From: Pedobacter frigoris
GTDB taxonomy: Bacteria > Bacteroidota > Bacteroidia > Sphingobacteriales > Sphingobacteriaceae
Assembly: GCF_005116445.1 (NCBI RefSeq)
Contig: NZ_SWBQ01000002.1
Location: 496,001-560,000, forward strand
DNA length: 64,000 nt
Direction: 5' to 3'
A model generated the notes under the pieces. It worked only from the letters and a program-made list of their open reading frames with translations, did not search any database and was not told the DNA's origin. Both the position numbers and the translations under genes were made by a program. Below are positions 9,381 through 17,277 of this stretch, piece by piece (the first letter of the stretch is position 1; each line of letters opens with the position of its first letter).

Positions 9381-10148
9381 TTAGATGTTAAAGATGAGCT
9401 TAGAATTAGCTGTTGTGATGTTAGCGACTTCCTCTACACTTACGTTATAGATTTCAGCCACTTTCTCTGCAATGTGCACCAAATAACTGCTTTCATTTGG
9501 CTTACCTCTAAATGGAACCGGGGCTAAATACGGCGAGTCAGTCTCCAATACAATTTTAGAAATCGGGATATTTTTCAGCACTTCATCAAGGCCGGCCTTT
9601 TTATACGTTACTACCCCTCCTATGCCCAAATAAAACCCTAGCTCAATGGCCTTATTAGCCTGATCCAGGTTTCCGGTAAAACAATGAAAGATTCCTCTTA
9701 GATCCGGGCCTTTTTCAGCTTCCAGAACTTCAAAGATCTCATCGAATGCTTCCCTGCAATGAATGACTATAGGAAGATCGAGATCTTTTGCCCATTTAAT
9801 TTGCTCTTTAAAGGCTGTCTTTTGAATCTCCAGCGTAGTTTTATCCCAATGCAGATCAATGCCGATTTCACCAATGGCATAAATATTACGGTCGACTATA
9901 CTCTGACAAATCTCATCCAATACCAGTTCATAATCTTCCTTTACATCACAAGGATGTAGTCCGGCCATGGCAAAACAATTATTGGGATATTTAGAGACCA
10001 GGTCTTCAATTCTGGCTATAGAAGCTACGTCTACATTTGGGAGAAACAATCTCTCTACCTGGTTATCAAAACAACGCTGCATCAGCTGAGCGAGTTTTTC
10101 CTCATCTGTTTCATAATACAGATGTGTATGGGTATCCGTTAAAAGCAT
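9381..10148 (-). CDS. tatD: TatD-family metal-dependent hydrolase
   Basis: TIM-barrel metal-dependent DNase/hydrolase. The opening DTHTHLYY gives the first two metal-binding His; IGEIGID, VIHCREA, IFHCFTG and the late ETDSPYL are the other conserved metal and active-site motifs. Length from the chosen ATG is 255 aa, the family norm. An in-frame start at 10184 was rejected because it would place the first codons inside the transcription terminator at 10162-10197. First gene of an operon with the asparaginase gene. Physiological substrate is not certain. Confidence 0.9.
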   Translation of the reverse strand: MLLTDTHTHLYYETDEEKLAQLMQRCFDNQVERLFLPNVDVASIARIEDLVSKYPNNCFAMAGLHPCDVKEDYELVLDEICQSIVDRNIYAIGEIGIDLHWDKTTLEIQKTAFKEQIKWAKDLDLPIVIHCREAFDEIFEVLEAEKGPDLRGIFHCFTGNLDQANKAIELGFYLGIGGVVTYKKAGLDEVLKNIPISKIVLETDSPYLAPVPFRGKPNESSYLVHIAEKVAEIYNVSVEEVANITTANSKLIFNI

Positions 10149-10161
10149 GGGCGAAGTTAAT

Positions 10162-10197
10162 AAAAAAAACCCTGTAAGGCACATACCTTACAGGGTT
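10162..10197 (-). terminator. Rho-independent terminator of the FKBP lipoprotein gene
   Basis: A perfect 12-bp stem (10168-10179 with 10186-10197) closes a 6-nt loop. Read on the minus strand it is followed by a run of eight T. It lies just after the FKBP gene and before tatD, so it separates the NrnA-FKBP unit from the tatD-ansA unit. Confidence 0.9.
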
Positions 10198-10226
10198 CTA
10201 TTCTTGCTATCCGCTTTGCGGAAACT

Positions 10227-11216
10227 TTATTTTACTGGTGCAGGAGCTACCGGAGCTGCTGCTGGTGCAGTTTTAGGTTTTTTAATATCTACAATTTCTA
10301 CTTCAAAGCATAAAGGAGAAAAAGGAGCGATACCTGCCTGAGGCTGACCACCTTCACCGTAACCCAATGAAGAAGGAATGATCAAAGTGATTTTTCCACC
10401 TTTACCGATCAACTGATAACCTTCGTCAAATCCCGGGATTGCATTACCGATAGTAAATGGACGAGGTGCATATTGAGCCATAGCATTGTGAATTTTAGCA
10501 TCTTTTGCTACTTTCTCGATAGAAGTATCAAATATTTTCTCAGAACCATCAGCTTTTTTGGTCAACAATTTACCTGTATAATTCAGCATAATCGTATCAC
10601 CCAAAACAGGTTTTGGACCAGTTCCAGGATTAGTGATTACATATTGTAAACCTGTAGCAGTAGTTTGAGTTTTTAATTTTTTATCCTCGATGAAGTTTTT
10701 GATCTTACCAGCTTCAGCACCTTTTTTCTTAGCTACATCAGCCTGATAGTCTTTCTGGAAAAACTCCTGAGCTTTCTTTTGGAAAGCAGAATCTGCTTCA
10801 CCTGCAGTTTTCTTTAATACTTTTTCTACTTTAACAGTAAATACGATATAAGTATCTTTTGCATTTTGCGGTGGTTTTGGCTGACCGGAATGTTTAGCCA
10901 TAGTATCCAGGTTCAATTTGAACGTAGCACTATCACCTTCACCGAACAAATAAAGAACATCGTTCATATCACCTGCATAAACTTTTTTGCCTACAGGAAA
11001 TATTTGAGGCTGCTCCATGTCATAAGTATTGAACATCACTGAATCTCTCTCATTTTTCTGGATGAAATTCAATTTAACGATGTCACCTTCCTTAATTTTT
11101 TCTTTACCACCATCATTGTGGATTTGATACATCAGACCTCCAGGTCCTTTTTTGTAGTTGTTACAAGCAGCTAATCCAAGTGTAGCCGCGAAAAGAATTA
11201 TTATACCTTTCTTCAT
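10227..11216 (-). CDS. FKBP-type peptidyl-prolyl isomerase lipoprotein, two domains
   Basis: Envelope-anchored protein-folding factor. A lipoprotein signal ends at LGLAAC (Cys18). An N-terminal FKBP-like domain (~40-140) is degenerate. The C-terminal domain (~195-318) keeps the FKBP core: LNYTGKLL, GFDEGYQL, ITLIIPSSLGYGEG and the FEVEIVDI end. A Pro/Ala-rich tail follows. It lies 5 bp downstream of nrnA in the same direction, so the two are probably co-transcribed, and ends at a strong terminator. Client proteins are unknown; gliding-associated FKBPs of the phylum are similar. Confidence 0.85.
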   Translation of the reverse strand: MKKGIIILFAATLGLAACNNYKKGPGGLMYQIHNDGGKEKIKEGDIVKLNFIQKNERDSVMFNTYDMEQPQIFPVGKKVYAGDMNDVLYLFGEGDSATFKLNLDTMAKHSGQPKPPQNAKDTYIVFTVKVEKVLKKTAGEADSAFQKKAQEFFQKDYQADVAKKKGAEAGKIKNFIEDKKLKTQTTATGLQYVITNPGTGPKPVLGDTIMLNYTGKLLTKKADGSEKIFDTSIEKVAKDAKIHNAMAQYAPRPFTIGNAIPGFDEGYQLIGKGGKITLIIPSSLGYGEGGQPQAGIAPFSPLCFEVEIVDIKKPKTAPAAAPVAPAPVK

Positions 11217-11221
11217 GTGGT

Positions 11222-12232
11222 TTATTGTAATAATTGAGTTTTATATTCTGTTAATATCGTTTTAAATTCTTGTATTGTATCTTCTAAGTTTTTATCAGAA
11301 AATCCGCCGGCAGCGTTCCTGTGACCACCTCCGTTAAAATATTTCTTACAAATCTCATTAGCAGGGAAATCCCCTGTGGAGCGCAAAGATAATTTAACTT
11401 TATCAGTTCTTTCAATAATAAATGCAGCGAGTCTGATTCCGTTTACCGAAAGTGCATAATTCACTATACCTTCCGTATCTCCCGTAACTATATTAAACTC
11501 ACGCAATTCTTCTTTAGTCACCGAAATTATAGCCGTATTGAATTCTCTCAGTATCTCTAATTTGTTACTGATACAGTGGCCCAGAAAACGCAAACGGTTT
11601 TCTGTCGCATTATCGTATACCAATTGGTGAATCCTCCAGTGCTCAGCTCCCAGATCAATAAGATCGGCAGCAATTCTGTACACAGCTGAATCTGCCGACT
11701 GAAACCGGAACGAACCGGAGTCCGTCATAATACCTGTATACAAACAAGTTGCAATGTCCTTGTTCATGCGTTTGCCGTCTTGCAGCTCATCTACAATAAA
11801 CTCATAAACAAGTTGTGCCGCAGCGCATGCATTGATGCTCCAATGACGATAATCATCAAAATCCTCAGGTTCCAGATGATGATCAATCATGATCTTGTAA
11901 GCCGCCGATGCCCTTACCAATTCTCCCAATTCGTTTATTCTGCTTAGCGTATTAAAATCCAGACAGAAAATCATTGCCGCCTCTTCAACCAGTCTAGCTG
12001 CTTCGGCAGTCTGTTCCGTATAAATGATGACATCAGAATTGTTCGGGAGCCAATGTAAAAAATAAGGATAATCAGTAGGAGTAATCACTTTAACATGATG
12101 TCCCATCTGAATCAGATAAGCATATAACCCTAATGATGAACCCATTGCATCACCGTCGGGTTTATGATGTGTAGTAATTACTATTTTTTGCGGCGTAGCC
12201 AGCAGTTCCTTTATTTCCGAAATAGACAACAT
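11222..12232 (-). CDS. nrnA: DHH-family oligoribonuclease / PAP phosphatase (NrnA)
   Basis: Cytosolic phosphoesterase that degrades short oligonucleotides and probably 3'-phosphoadenosine 5'-phosphate. The DHH domain (1-~190) shows HHKPDGDAMGSS (~22-33), FCLDFN, MIDHHLEP and GIMTDSGSF; the DHHA1 domain ends with the substrate-binding GGGHRNAAGG (~303-312). Length 336 aa is typical. First gene of a two-gene unit with the FKBP lipoprotein; a TAGCTTTG box lies 11 nt before the start. Confidence 0.9.
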   Translation of the reverse strand: MLSISEIKELLATPQKIVITTHHKPDGDAMGSSLGLYAYLIQMGHHVKVITPTDYPYFLHWLPNNSDVIIYTEQTAEAARLVEEAAMIFCLDFNTLSRINELGELVRASAAYKIMIDHHLEPEDFDDYRHWSINACAAAQLVYEFIVDELQDGKRMNKDIATCLYTGIMTDSGSFRFQSADSAVYRIAADLIDLGAEHWRIHQLVYDNATENRLRFLGHCISNKLEILREFNTAIISVTKEELREFNIVTGDTEGIVNYALSVNGIRLAAFIIERTDKVKLSLRSTGDFPANEICKKYFNGGGHRNAAGGFSDKNLEDTIQEFKTILTEYKTQLLQ

Positions 12233-12243
12233 AATATTCCTCG

Positions 12244-12251
12244 CAAAGCTA
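12244..12251 (-). promoter_or_regulatory. -7 box of nrnA
   Basis: TAGCTTTG on the minus strand, an exact TAnnTTTG match, 11 nt before the start codon at 12232. Confidence 0.45.
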
Positions 12252-12347
12252 ACGATTTAATGATAAATTGAAGCCTATTAAATTTCGGCTAAAAATGGCC
12301 AGATAATTTATCTAAGTTTCAAACTTTAATATTAACAGTATAAAACG

Positions 12348-12355
12348 TAATTTTG
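12348..12355 (+). promoter_or_regulatory. -7 box of ndk
   Basis: TAATTTTG, an exact TAnnTTTG match, ends 21 nt before the ndk ATG. No clear -33 TTG was found. Confidence 0.5.
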
Positions 12356-12376
12356 CAAAAAATTCGAAATAAAAAA

Positions 12377-12796
12377 ATGGCTACAAACAGAACTTTTACC
12401 ATGATTAAGCCTGATGCGGTTGCAAACGGCCACATTGGTGCAATTATTAATGACATTACTGCAGCAGGTTTCAAAATCATTGCATTAAAATATACTAAGC
12501 TGACTCCTGAAACAGCGGGTAAGTTTTACGAAGTACATGCGGCACGTTCGTTCTACAAAGATCTTGTTGGCTTTATGTCTTCAGGCCCTATCGTAGCAGC
12601 AATCTTGGAGAAAGACAATGCGATCGAAGATTTCAGAACATTGATCGGTGCTACTAATCCGGCTGAAGCAGCAGAAGGTACTATCCGTAACAAATATGCT
12701 AAATCAATCGATGCAAATGCAGTTCACGGTTCTGATTCAGATGAGAACGCTGCAATTGAAGGAGATTTCTTCTTTACAGCAGACGAGCGTTTCTAA
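12377..12796 (+). CDS. ndk: nucleoside diphosphate kinase
   Basis: Transfers the gamma phosphate of ATP to nucleoside diphosphates through a phospho-histidine. [10 protein letters not shown] at the N-terminus is the family opening, and NAVHGSDS carries the active His (His117). Length from the ATG at 12377 is 139 aa, exactly the family size; an in-frame start at 12353 would overlap the promoter box. Single gene, closed by the terminator at 12816-12847. Confidence 0.97.
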   Translation: MATNRTFTMIKPDAVANGHIGAIINDITAAGFKIIALKYTKLTPETAGKFYEVHAARSFYKDLVGFMSSGPIVAAILEKDNAIEDFRTLIGATNPAEAAEGTIRNKYAKSIDANAVHGSDSDENAAIEGDFFFTADERF

Positions 12797-12815
12797 GCTG
12801 ATACCAAAAAATTAT

Positions 12816-12847
12816 AAAAAAGAGGCTGTCTGACATCCTCTTTTTTT
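12816..12847 (+). terminator. Rho-independent terminator of ndk
   Basis: A 10-bp stem (12816-12825 with 12837-12846) has an 11-nt loop; its 3' arm runs into seven T. It follows ndk and precedes the second FKBP gene. Confidence 0.8.
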
Positions 12848-12889
12848 ATGTTATTTAGTTTGTACCTTTCATCACAAATTTATTCACAA

Positions 12890-13636
12890 ATGAAGAAGAT
12901 CATCATTACATTTTTACTACCACTATGCACACTGGTGGCATTAGCTCAAACAAAAAAAGCTGTGCCTTCAAAAAAAACCACTACTGTAAAAAAAGCAACA
13001 ACTGCTGGTAAAACCACCGCCCCAACATTTAAATCTACCTTAGACTCGGCCAGTTATTCCTTTGGAATAGGAATGGGGAGCAGCATGAAAAGTGAGGGAT
13101 TGATAACCTTAAACTACGAATTGTTAATTAAAGGTTTTCAGGATGCATTAAATGGCAGAAAAACCTTATTGACAGAAGAACAATCGCGTCAGGCAAGCAA
13201 CAATCTATTTAAATCGATCAGCGCAAAGAAAAATGCCCCAATCATCGCTGAAGGCAAAGCTTTCCTGGAAAACAACAAAAAACAAACGGGCGTACAGATT
13301 ACCCCTAGCGGACTTCAATACCAGGTACTCACAAGAGGTACAGGTGTTAAGCCTGCGGCTACAGATACGGTACTTGTACATTATAAAGGTACATTGCTGA
13401 ATGGAAAAGAATTTGACAGTTCTTATTCAAGAAATGAGCCTCTGGCATTGCCATTAAATGGAGTAATCAAGGGATGGACCGAAGGAGTTCAATTGATGCA
13501 AACTGGGTCTAAATATAAATTTTTCATCCCATATGACCTTGCTTATGGCGAACGTGCTATGGGACAGGACATACCTGCATACAGCACATTGATATTTGAA
13601 ATAGAACTGCTTAAAGTTACTCCGCCAAAACAATAA
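12890..13636 (+). CDS. secreted FKBP-type peptidyl-prolyl isomerase
   Basis: Exported folding catalyst of the FkpA/Mip type. Residues 1-20 form a signal peptide (LPLCTLVALAQ), followed by a Lys/Thr-rich linker, an FKBP N-terminal dimerisation domain (~45-135) and the isomerase domain (~145-245) with VHYKGTLLNG, FDSSY, GWTEGVQLM and YGERAMG. The ATG at 12890 starts the signal peptide; an in-frame ATG at 12848 adds a poor N-terminus. It differs from the lipoprotein FKBP at 10.2-11.2 kb in having the dimerisation domain and no lipobox. Confidence 0.88.
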   Translation: MKKIIITFLLPLCTLVALAQTKKAVPSKKTTTVKKATTAGKTTAPTFKSTLDSASYSFGIGMGSSMKSEGLITLNYELLIKGFQDALNGRKTLLTEEQSRQASNNLFKSISAKKNAPIIAEGKAFLENNKKQTGVQITPSGLQYQVLTRGTGVKPAATDTVLVHYKGTLLNGKEFDSSYSRNEPLALPLNGVIKGWTEGVQLMQTGSKYKFFIPYDLAYGERAMGQDIPAYSTLIFEIELLKVTPPKQ

Positions 13637-13658
13637 TCAGATTGCGATACGGATAAAT

Positions 13659-13685
13659 CAAAAAAACCATTCTCATAGTTTTTTG
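13659..13685 (+). terminator. possible weak terminator after the FKBP gene
   Basis: An A-rich arm ending in C and a matching G-T6-G arm could pair across a ~10-nt loop. It is almost entirely A-T paired, so it is weak. Confidence 0.35.
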
Positions 13686-13709
13686 TTAAACAATAAAACA
13701 CAAAAGCTT

Positions 13710-13877
13710 ATGACAATTAAAAGATATTTCCCGCTCGCTATTCTTGCCTTCCTAACCACTACGTTATCTAGTTGTGAATTAGTTGAGGGCATTTTTAAAG
13801 CTGGTGTTTGGACCGGCGTCATTGTAGTTGTATTAGTGCTTGCACTAATCATCTGGCTAATCAGTAAAGTTTTCTAA
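13710..13877 (+). CDS. small membrane lipoprotein-like protein
   Basis: 55-residue protein of unknown function. Residues 1-20 look like a lipoprotein signal (FLTTTLSSC, lipobox Cys near residue 20) and ~31-53 form a second, strongly hydrophobic helix. The ATG at 13710 is chosen because it starts directly before the basic-hydrophobic signal. Small proteins with this layout are common in Bacteroidota, but I do not recognise a specific family. Confidence 0.6.
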   Translation: MTIKRYFPLAILAFLTTTLSSCELVEGIFKAGVWTGVIVVVLVLALIIWLISKVF

Positions 13878-13887
13878 CGGCGTTTGT

Positions 13888-14178
13888 CTACAGAAACACA
13901 ATATCAACAATCACTTCAGCACCGGCACGTTCATTAATTTTTTGAATGATGCCGGTTCTTACCATCATCAGGTCATTCTTAACTACTGACGATTCCAGCC
14001 TCACAAATAATTTCTTCTGAGAGATATAAATCTGCGTAGTCCTGTTGGCCACAGCGTTCCCCATCAGCTCAGGCCAATAAGCGATTACAGAAGTTTCATC
14101 AAACTTTCCCTTCAGTCTGTAGGTATTGAGCAGCTTTCCGATTCCTTCTTTTAAAGTAATGTCATTAGGTTTACGCAT
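13888..14178 (-). CDS. DUF721 (DciA-like) protein
   Basis: 96-residue DUF721 protein. The motif YWPELMGNAVANRTTQIYI near the middle and LFVRLESSVVKNDL after it are the family core. DciA proteins act in loading the replicative helicase in bacteria without DnaC; this is family knowledge, not visible here. It overlaps recF by 8 bp and lies downstream of it, the classic recF-DUF721 arrangement that supports a role in DNA replication. Confidence 0.85.
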   Translation of the reverse strand: MRKPNDITLKEGIGKLLNTYRLKGKFDETSVIAYWPELMGNAVANRTTQIYISQKKLFVRLESSVVKNDLMMVRTGIIQKINERAGAEVIVDIVFL

Positions 14179-15274
14179 GATTTACTGATCCATTATTTAC
14201 TTCAAACAAAGTCACCGGGACATTGATCTTATTGAACAATGCCAGCACCCTTTCTCTTCCCGTATCGGTTATAAAAATCTGTCCAAAGTCCTGGTGAGAG
14301 ACCATCTCCATTAGCTTACGCATCCGGTTATCATCCAGTTTATCAAAAATATCGTCGAGCAACAGCAAAGGTTTAAATCCTTTATGAGTCTGAAGATAAG
14401 CATATTGTGCGAGTTTTAGCGCAATTAAAAAAGATTTCTGCTGACCTTGTGAGCCAAACTTCTTTAAAGGCATATCAGCAATGGCAAAGACCAGTTCATC
14501 CTTATGAATTCCTGTGGTAGTCCTTTCCAATACCTTATCCTTCTCTATAGACTTGGCCAGTAGCTCCCCGAAGTTCGTTTCTGCAAGCTGGCTTTGGTAT
14601 TGCAGACTTACACGCTCGTTGTCATCTGTTAAAAACTGGTAATATTTATCAAACAACGGTATAAAATCAATCATAAACTGCTGACGCTTGGCAAATATTT
14701 TTAATCCTGACGCTACCAATTGCTCATTATAGATCTCCAGCAAAGTAGGATCGTAGCTTCTTGTCACGGCAATTTGCTTCAACAATGCATTCCGGTTCAG
14801 GAGATGACGGTTATACAAGATCAGCTCATCCAGGTAATGTGCATCAGTTTGTGAGATCACATTGTCCATAAATCTCCTGCGTTCTTCACTCCCATCCGTA
14901 ATGATATTGGTATCATAGGGAGAAATCATCACCAAGGGAAATAAGCCTATATGATCGGCAAGTTTGTCGTACTCCTTTTTATTTCGTTTAAACTGTTTTT
15001 TCTGATTGCGCTTTACCCCACAGGTAATTTTTTCGTTCTTTTCCTTCCTGTCAAAGTCTCCCTGAATTAAGAAAAGGTCTTCAGCAGTTTTAATTTGCTG
15101 ACTATCGATTGGGTTAAAATACCCCTTACATAAGCATAAATAATGAATGGCATCCAGTAAATTAGTTTTACCAGCGCCGTTATTACCTACAAAAGCGTTT
15201 ACCGTTTTAGAAAAACTAACACTGGCGTCTGCATAGTTTTTAAAGTTAAGAAGGGTAATATTTTTCAACCACAT
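14171..15274 (-). CDS. recF: DNA replication and repair protein RecF
   Basis: ABC/SMC-like ATPase that helps load RecA at gaps. The Walker A GNNGAGKTN lies near residues 30-38; the signature region KFGSQGQQKSF is near 276 and Walker B LLLLDDIFDKLD near 305. Length 367 aa is typical. Upstream gene of an operon with DUF721. The TAACTTTG box at 15285-15292 gives a 10-nt spacing to the start codon. Confidence 0.95.
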   Translation of the reverse strand: MWLKNITLLNFKNYADASVSFSKTVNAFVGNNGAGKTNLLDAIHYLCLCKGYFNPIDSQQIKTAEDLFLIQGDFDRKEKNEKITCGVKRNQKKQFKRNKKEYDKLADHIGLFPLVMISPYDTNIITDGSEERRRFMDNVISQTDAHYLDELILYNRHLLNRNALLKQIAVTRSYDPTLLEIYNEQLVASGLKIFAKRQQFMIDFIPLFDKYYQFLTDDNERVSLQYQSQLAETNFGELLAKSIEKDKVLERTTTGIHKDELVFAIADMPLKKFGSQGQQKSFLIALKLAQYAYLQTHKGFKPLLLLDDIFDKLDDNRMRKLMEMVSHQDFGQIFITDTGRERVLALFNKINVPVTLFEVNNGSVNHA

Positions 15275-15284
15275 ATTGTCCTTT

Positions 15285-15292
15285 CAAAGTTA
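15285..15292 (-). promoter_or_regulatory. -7 box of recF
   Basis: TAACTTTG on the minus strand, exact TAnnTTTG, 10 nt before the recF ATG at 15274. Confidence 0.5.
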
Positions 15293-15407
15293 CCGTTTCC
15301 CTTTGTTATATCATAACATCTGTTCAGGGACATGTGATATGGAAAGCCATTCAGCCCCATCATTCCCGACTCAAAAGCCTAAAGTTTAAATTAATAGCGC
15401 AAAGCAG

Positions 15408-15437
15408 TTGATACTTTGATGTAAAAATGTATTTTTG
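15408..15437 (+). promoter_or_regulatory. promoter of the TPR protein gene
   Basis: TTG (15408-15410) and TATTTTTG (15430-15437) are separated by 19 bp, the -33/-7 arrangement of Bacteroidota housekeeping promoters. The ATG follows 24 nt later. Confidence 0.65.
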
Positions 15438-15461
15438 CAATCCTTAATTTTTTTAAATAAA

Positions 15462-16130
15462 ATGTCCACAACAGAAAAAGAAATAAATCCACAAGTGAAA
15501 AAGGGTCCTTTTTTACAGGAAAACTCAAAGAGCCTTTTGTTCATCGCAGGAGCAATTGTAGTATTAATTGGAGTTTACCTTTGGTACCAGAACGTATATT
15601 TAAAAAACAGAGCAGAAGAAGCTTCAGCTAAAATGTACAAAGCAGAAGGATTTCTAGGTGTAGATTCACTGGCCAACAAAGCAATAAATGGTGAGGGCGG
15701 ATATCCTGGTTTAGATCAGATTGCAAAAGAGTATGAAAATACAAAATCTGCAAACCTGGCTAACCTTTATCTAGGCGGTATTTATTTACGTAAAGGTGAG
15801 TATCAAAAAGCAGTTGAGTCTTTAGGAAAATATTCTGACACTGGTAGTCCGGTAGCAGATCCATTGGCACTTGGTCTTTTGGGTGATGCTTACAGCGAAT
15901 TAAAAGATTACAAACAAGCAGTTACTTACTATAAAAAAGCGGCTGACAAAGCAAGCAACAAATTTACATCTCCAATGTTCCTTAAAAAACTTGGATTGGT
16001 ATATGAGCAACTTAAAGAGTACAAAAACGCTGAAGAAGCCTATACAAAAATCAAAACACAGTATCCTGAAAGTCAGGAAGCTGCAATGATTGATGAATAT
16101 ATCGCACGTGCATCAGTACAGGTAAAGTAA
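15462..16130 (+). CDS. membrane-anchored tetratricopeptide repeat protein
   Basis: 222-residue protein with a short cytosolic N-terminus, one membrane helix (~25-46) and a C-terminal domain of about four TPR units (~75-215), for example LANLYLGGIYLRKGEYQKAV and PLALGLLGDAYSELKDYKQA. The layout resembles YfgM-type ancillary SecYEG proteins (TPR_21 family), but this is an inference from shape. The ATG at 15462 fits the promoter spacing. Single gene between a clear promoter and a strong terminator. Confidence 0.8.
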   Translation: MSTTEKEINPQVKKGPFLQENSKSLLFIAGAIVVLIGVYLWYQNVYLKNRAEEASAKMYKAEGFLGVDSLANKAINGEGGYPGLDQIAKEYENTKSANLANLYLGGIYLRKGEYQKAVESLGKYSDTGSPVADPLALGLLGDAYSELKDYKQAVTYYKKAADKASNKFTSPMFLKKLGLVYEQLKEYKNAEEAYTKIKTQYPESQEAAMIDEYIARASVQVK

Positions 16131-16147
16131 GCTTATCACGATATTTT

Positions 16148-16178
16148 AAAAGGCTAGCTGACCAGCTGGCCTTTTTTT
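16148..16178 (+). terminator. Rho-independent terminator of the TPR gene
   Basis: A 12-bp stem (16148-16159 with 16164-16175, one G-T pair) around a GACC tetraloop, followed by T residues to 16178. Confidence 0.9.
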
Positions 16179-16194
16179 ATACCCAATCTTTCTC

Positions 16195-16202
16195 TAATTT
16201 TG
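16195..16202 (+). promoter_or_regulatory. -7 box of ribH, 4 nt from the start codon
   Basis: TAATTTTG, then CGCT, then ATG. Exact TAnnTTTG match; the geometry implies a leaderless or near-leaderless transcript. No clear -33 TTG upstream. Confidence 0.5.
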
Positions 16203-16206
16203 CGCT

Positions 16207-16698
16207 ATGGCAACACAATTAAAAAACCTTTCAGACTTTTCTCATACTACAATACCAAACGGCAGTCCTTACAAAATAGCAATTGCTGTAGCAGAGTGGA
16301 ATGCGGAAATTACGGGAGCACTATACAATGGGGCACTAAAAACACTTACTGATAACGGTGTCGCTGAGGAAAACATCACATCCATTGCAGTTCCCGGCAC
16401 ATTTGAGCTCAGCTCCGCAGCAGATATGCTTTTGCAAAAACACAAAAACCTTGATGCGGTGATTTGCCTTGGCTGTGTAATCCAGGGAGAAACGAGACAT
16501 TTCGATTTCATTTGTGATGCTGTTGCCAATGGAATCACCCAGGTGAGTGTCAAACACAGTAAGCCGGTAATCTTCGGTGTATTGACCACAAACGATCAGC
16601 AACAGGCGATTGACAGAGCAGGAGGCAAACATGGCAACAAAGGCGACGAAGCAGCTATTACAGCACTTAAAATGGCGGAACTTGCCACTACTATCTAA
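16207..16698 (+). CDS. ribH: 6,7-dimethyl-8-ribityllumazine synthase
   Basis: Penultimate enzyme of riboflavin synthesis: joins the ribityl pyrimidinedione with dihydroxybutanone phosphate. Family motifs are AVAEWNAEITGALYNGA, VPGTFELSSAA, CLGCVIQGETRHFDFI (His of the active site) and FGVLTTNDQQQA. 163 aa is the usual subunit length of the icosahedral or pentameric enzyme. Other rib genes are not nearby. Confidence 0.96.
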   Translation: MATQLKNLSDFSHTTIPNGSPYKIAIAVAEWNAEITGALYNGALKTLTDNGVAEENITSIAVPGTFELSSAADMLLQKHKNLDAVICLGCVIQGETRHFDFICDAVANGITQVSVKHSKPVIFGVLTTNDQQQAIDRAGGKHGNKGDEAAITALKMAELATTI

Positions 16699-16769
16699 TT
16701 AACCTGATTCAGTATTTGATACTTAATCCAAAAATTGTAGATTAGTAAAGAATTTAATAATCCAAACCA

Positions 16770-16889
16770 ATGAAGAAAGTAGCGATATTATTGCTTGGTG
16801 TGTTTCTTGCCATAACAGTTTTAGAGGCTTGCTCCAGCCGTTTATGCCCTGCCTACAGCTCATATCCTGAAGGCAGAAGAAGAAGATAG
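16770..16889 (+). CDS. 39-residue lipoprotein-like small protein
   Basis: Tiny ORF whose product starts MKKVAILLLG, continues with a hydrophobic stretch and a lipobox-like VLEAC (Cys21), and ends in a short tail (SSRLCPAYSSYPEGRRRR). The basic start, hydrophobic core and Cys are the full pattern of a lipoprotein signal, which favours a real gene. The tail with four terminal Arg is unusual. No function known. It lies between ribH and ytxJ on the same strand, 33 bp before ytxJ. Confidence 0.55.
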   Translation: MKKVAILLLGVFLAITVLEACSSRLCPAYSSYPEGRRRR

Positions 16890-16922
16890 ATAAACCAGCC
16901 TAACCTTTAAGAACGATATCAG

Positions 16923-17255
16923 ATGCAGTGGAAAAATATAACTGATTTAAATCAGATCAGCGAAATCAAAGACAAACAAGGTTACAGTTTAATATTTAAG
17001 CATAGCACACGCTGTTCAGTGAGTGCAATGGCCAAACGCCGTTTTGAAATGGACTGGGAAGCAATACCCGCTGATACTTCGCTTTACTTCCTGGATTTAA
17101 TCAGTTACCGCGACATTTCAGCACAAATTGCTGAGACGTTTGAGGTCCACCATGAATCACCTCAGATTCTTCTGATCAAAGATGGAGATTGCGTACTTGA
17201 TGCTTCACATAGTGATATCTCAGCCGAAGAAGTTGCTGAGGTGATAGTGGGCTAA
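16923..17255 (+). CDS. ytxJ: bacillithiol-system redox protein YtxJ
   Basis: Thioredoxin-fold monothiol protein of the YtxJ family, thought to remove bacillithiol from S-bacillithiolated proteins. The active-site Cys is Cys31 in FKHSTRCSVSAMAKRR; SPQILLIKDGDCV is the cis-Pro region. 110 aa is the family length. bshA, the first bacillithiol-synthesis gene, occurs in this window at 44.5-45.7 kb, which supports the assignment. Confidence 0.9.
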   Translation: MQWKNITDLNQISEIKDKQGYSLIFKHSTRCSVSAMAKRRFEMDWEAIPADTSLYFLDLISYRDISAQIAETFEVHHESPQILLIKDGDCVLDASHSDISAEEVAEVIVG

Positions 17256-17277
17256 GCTAATACAGCTTTAATTCCGA

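Noticed and set aside
10149..10184. Longer N-terminus for the TatD protein
   Set aside because: It would lie within a perfect terminator hairpin; TatD proteins begin directly at the (D)THTH motif.
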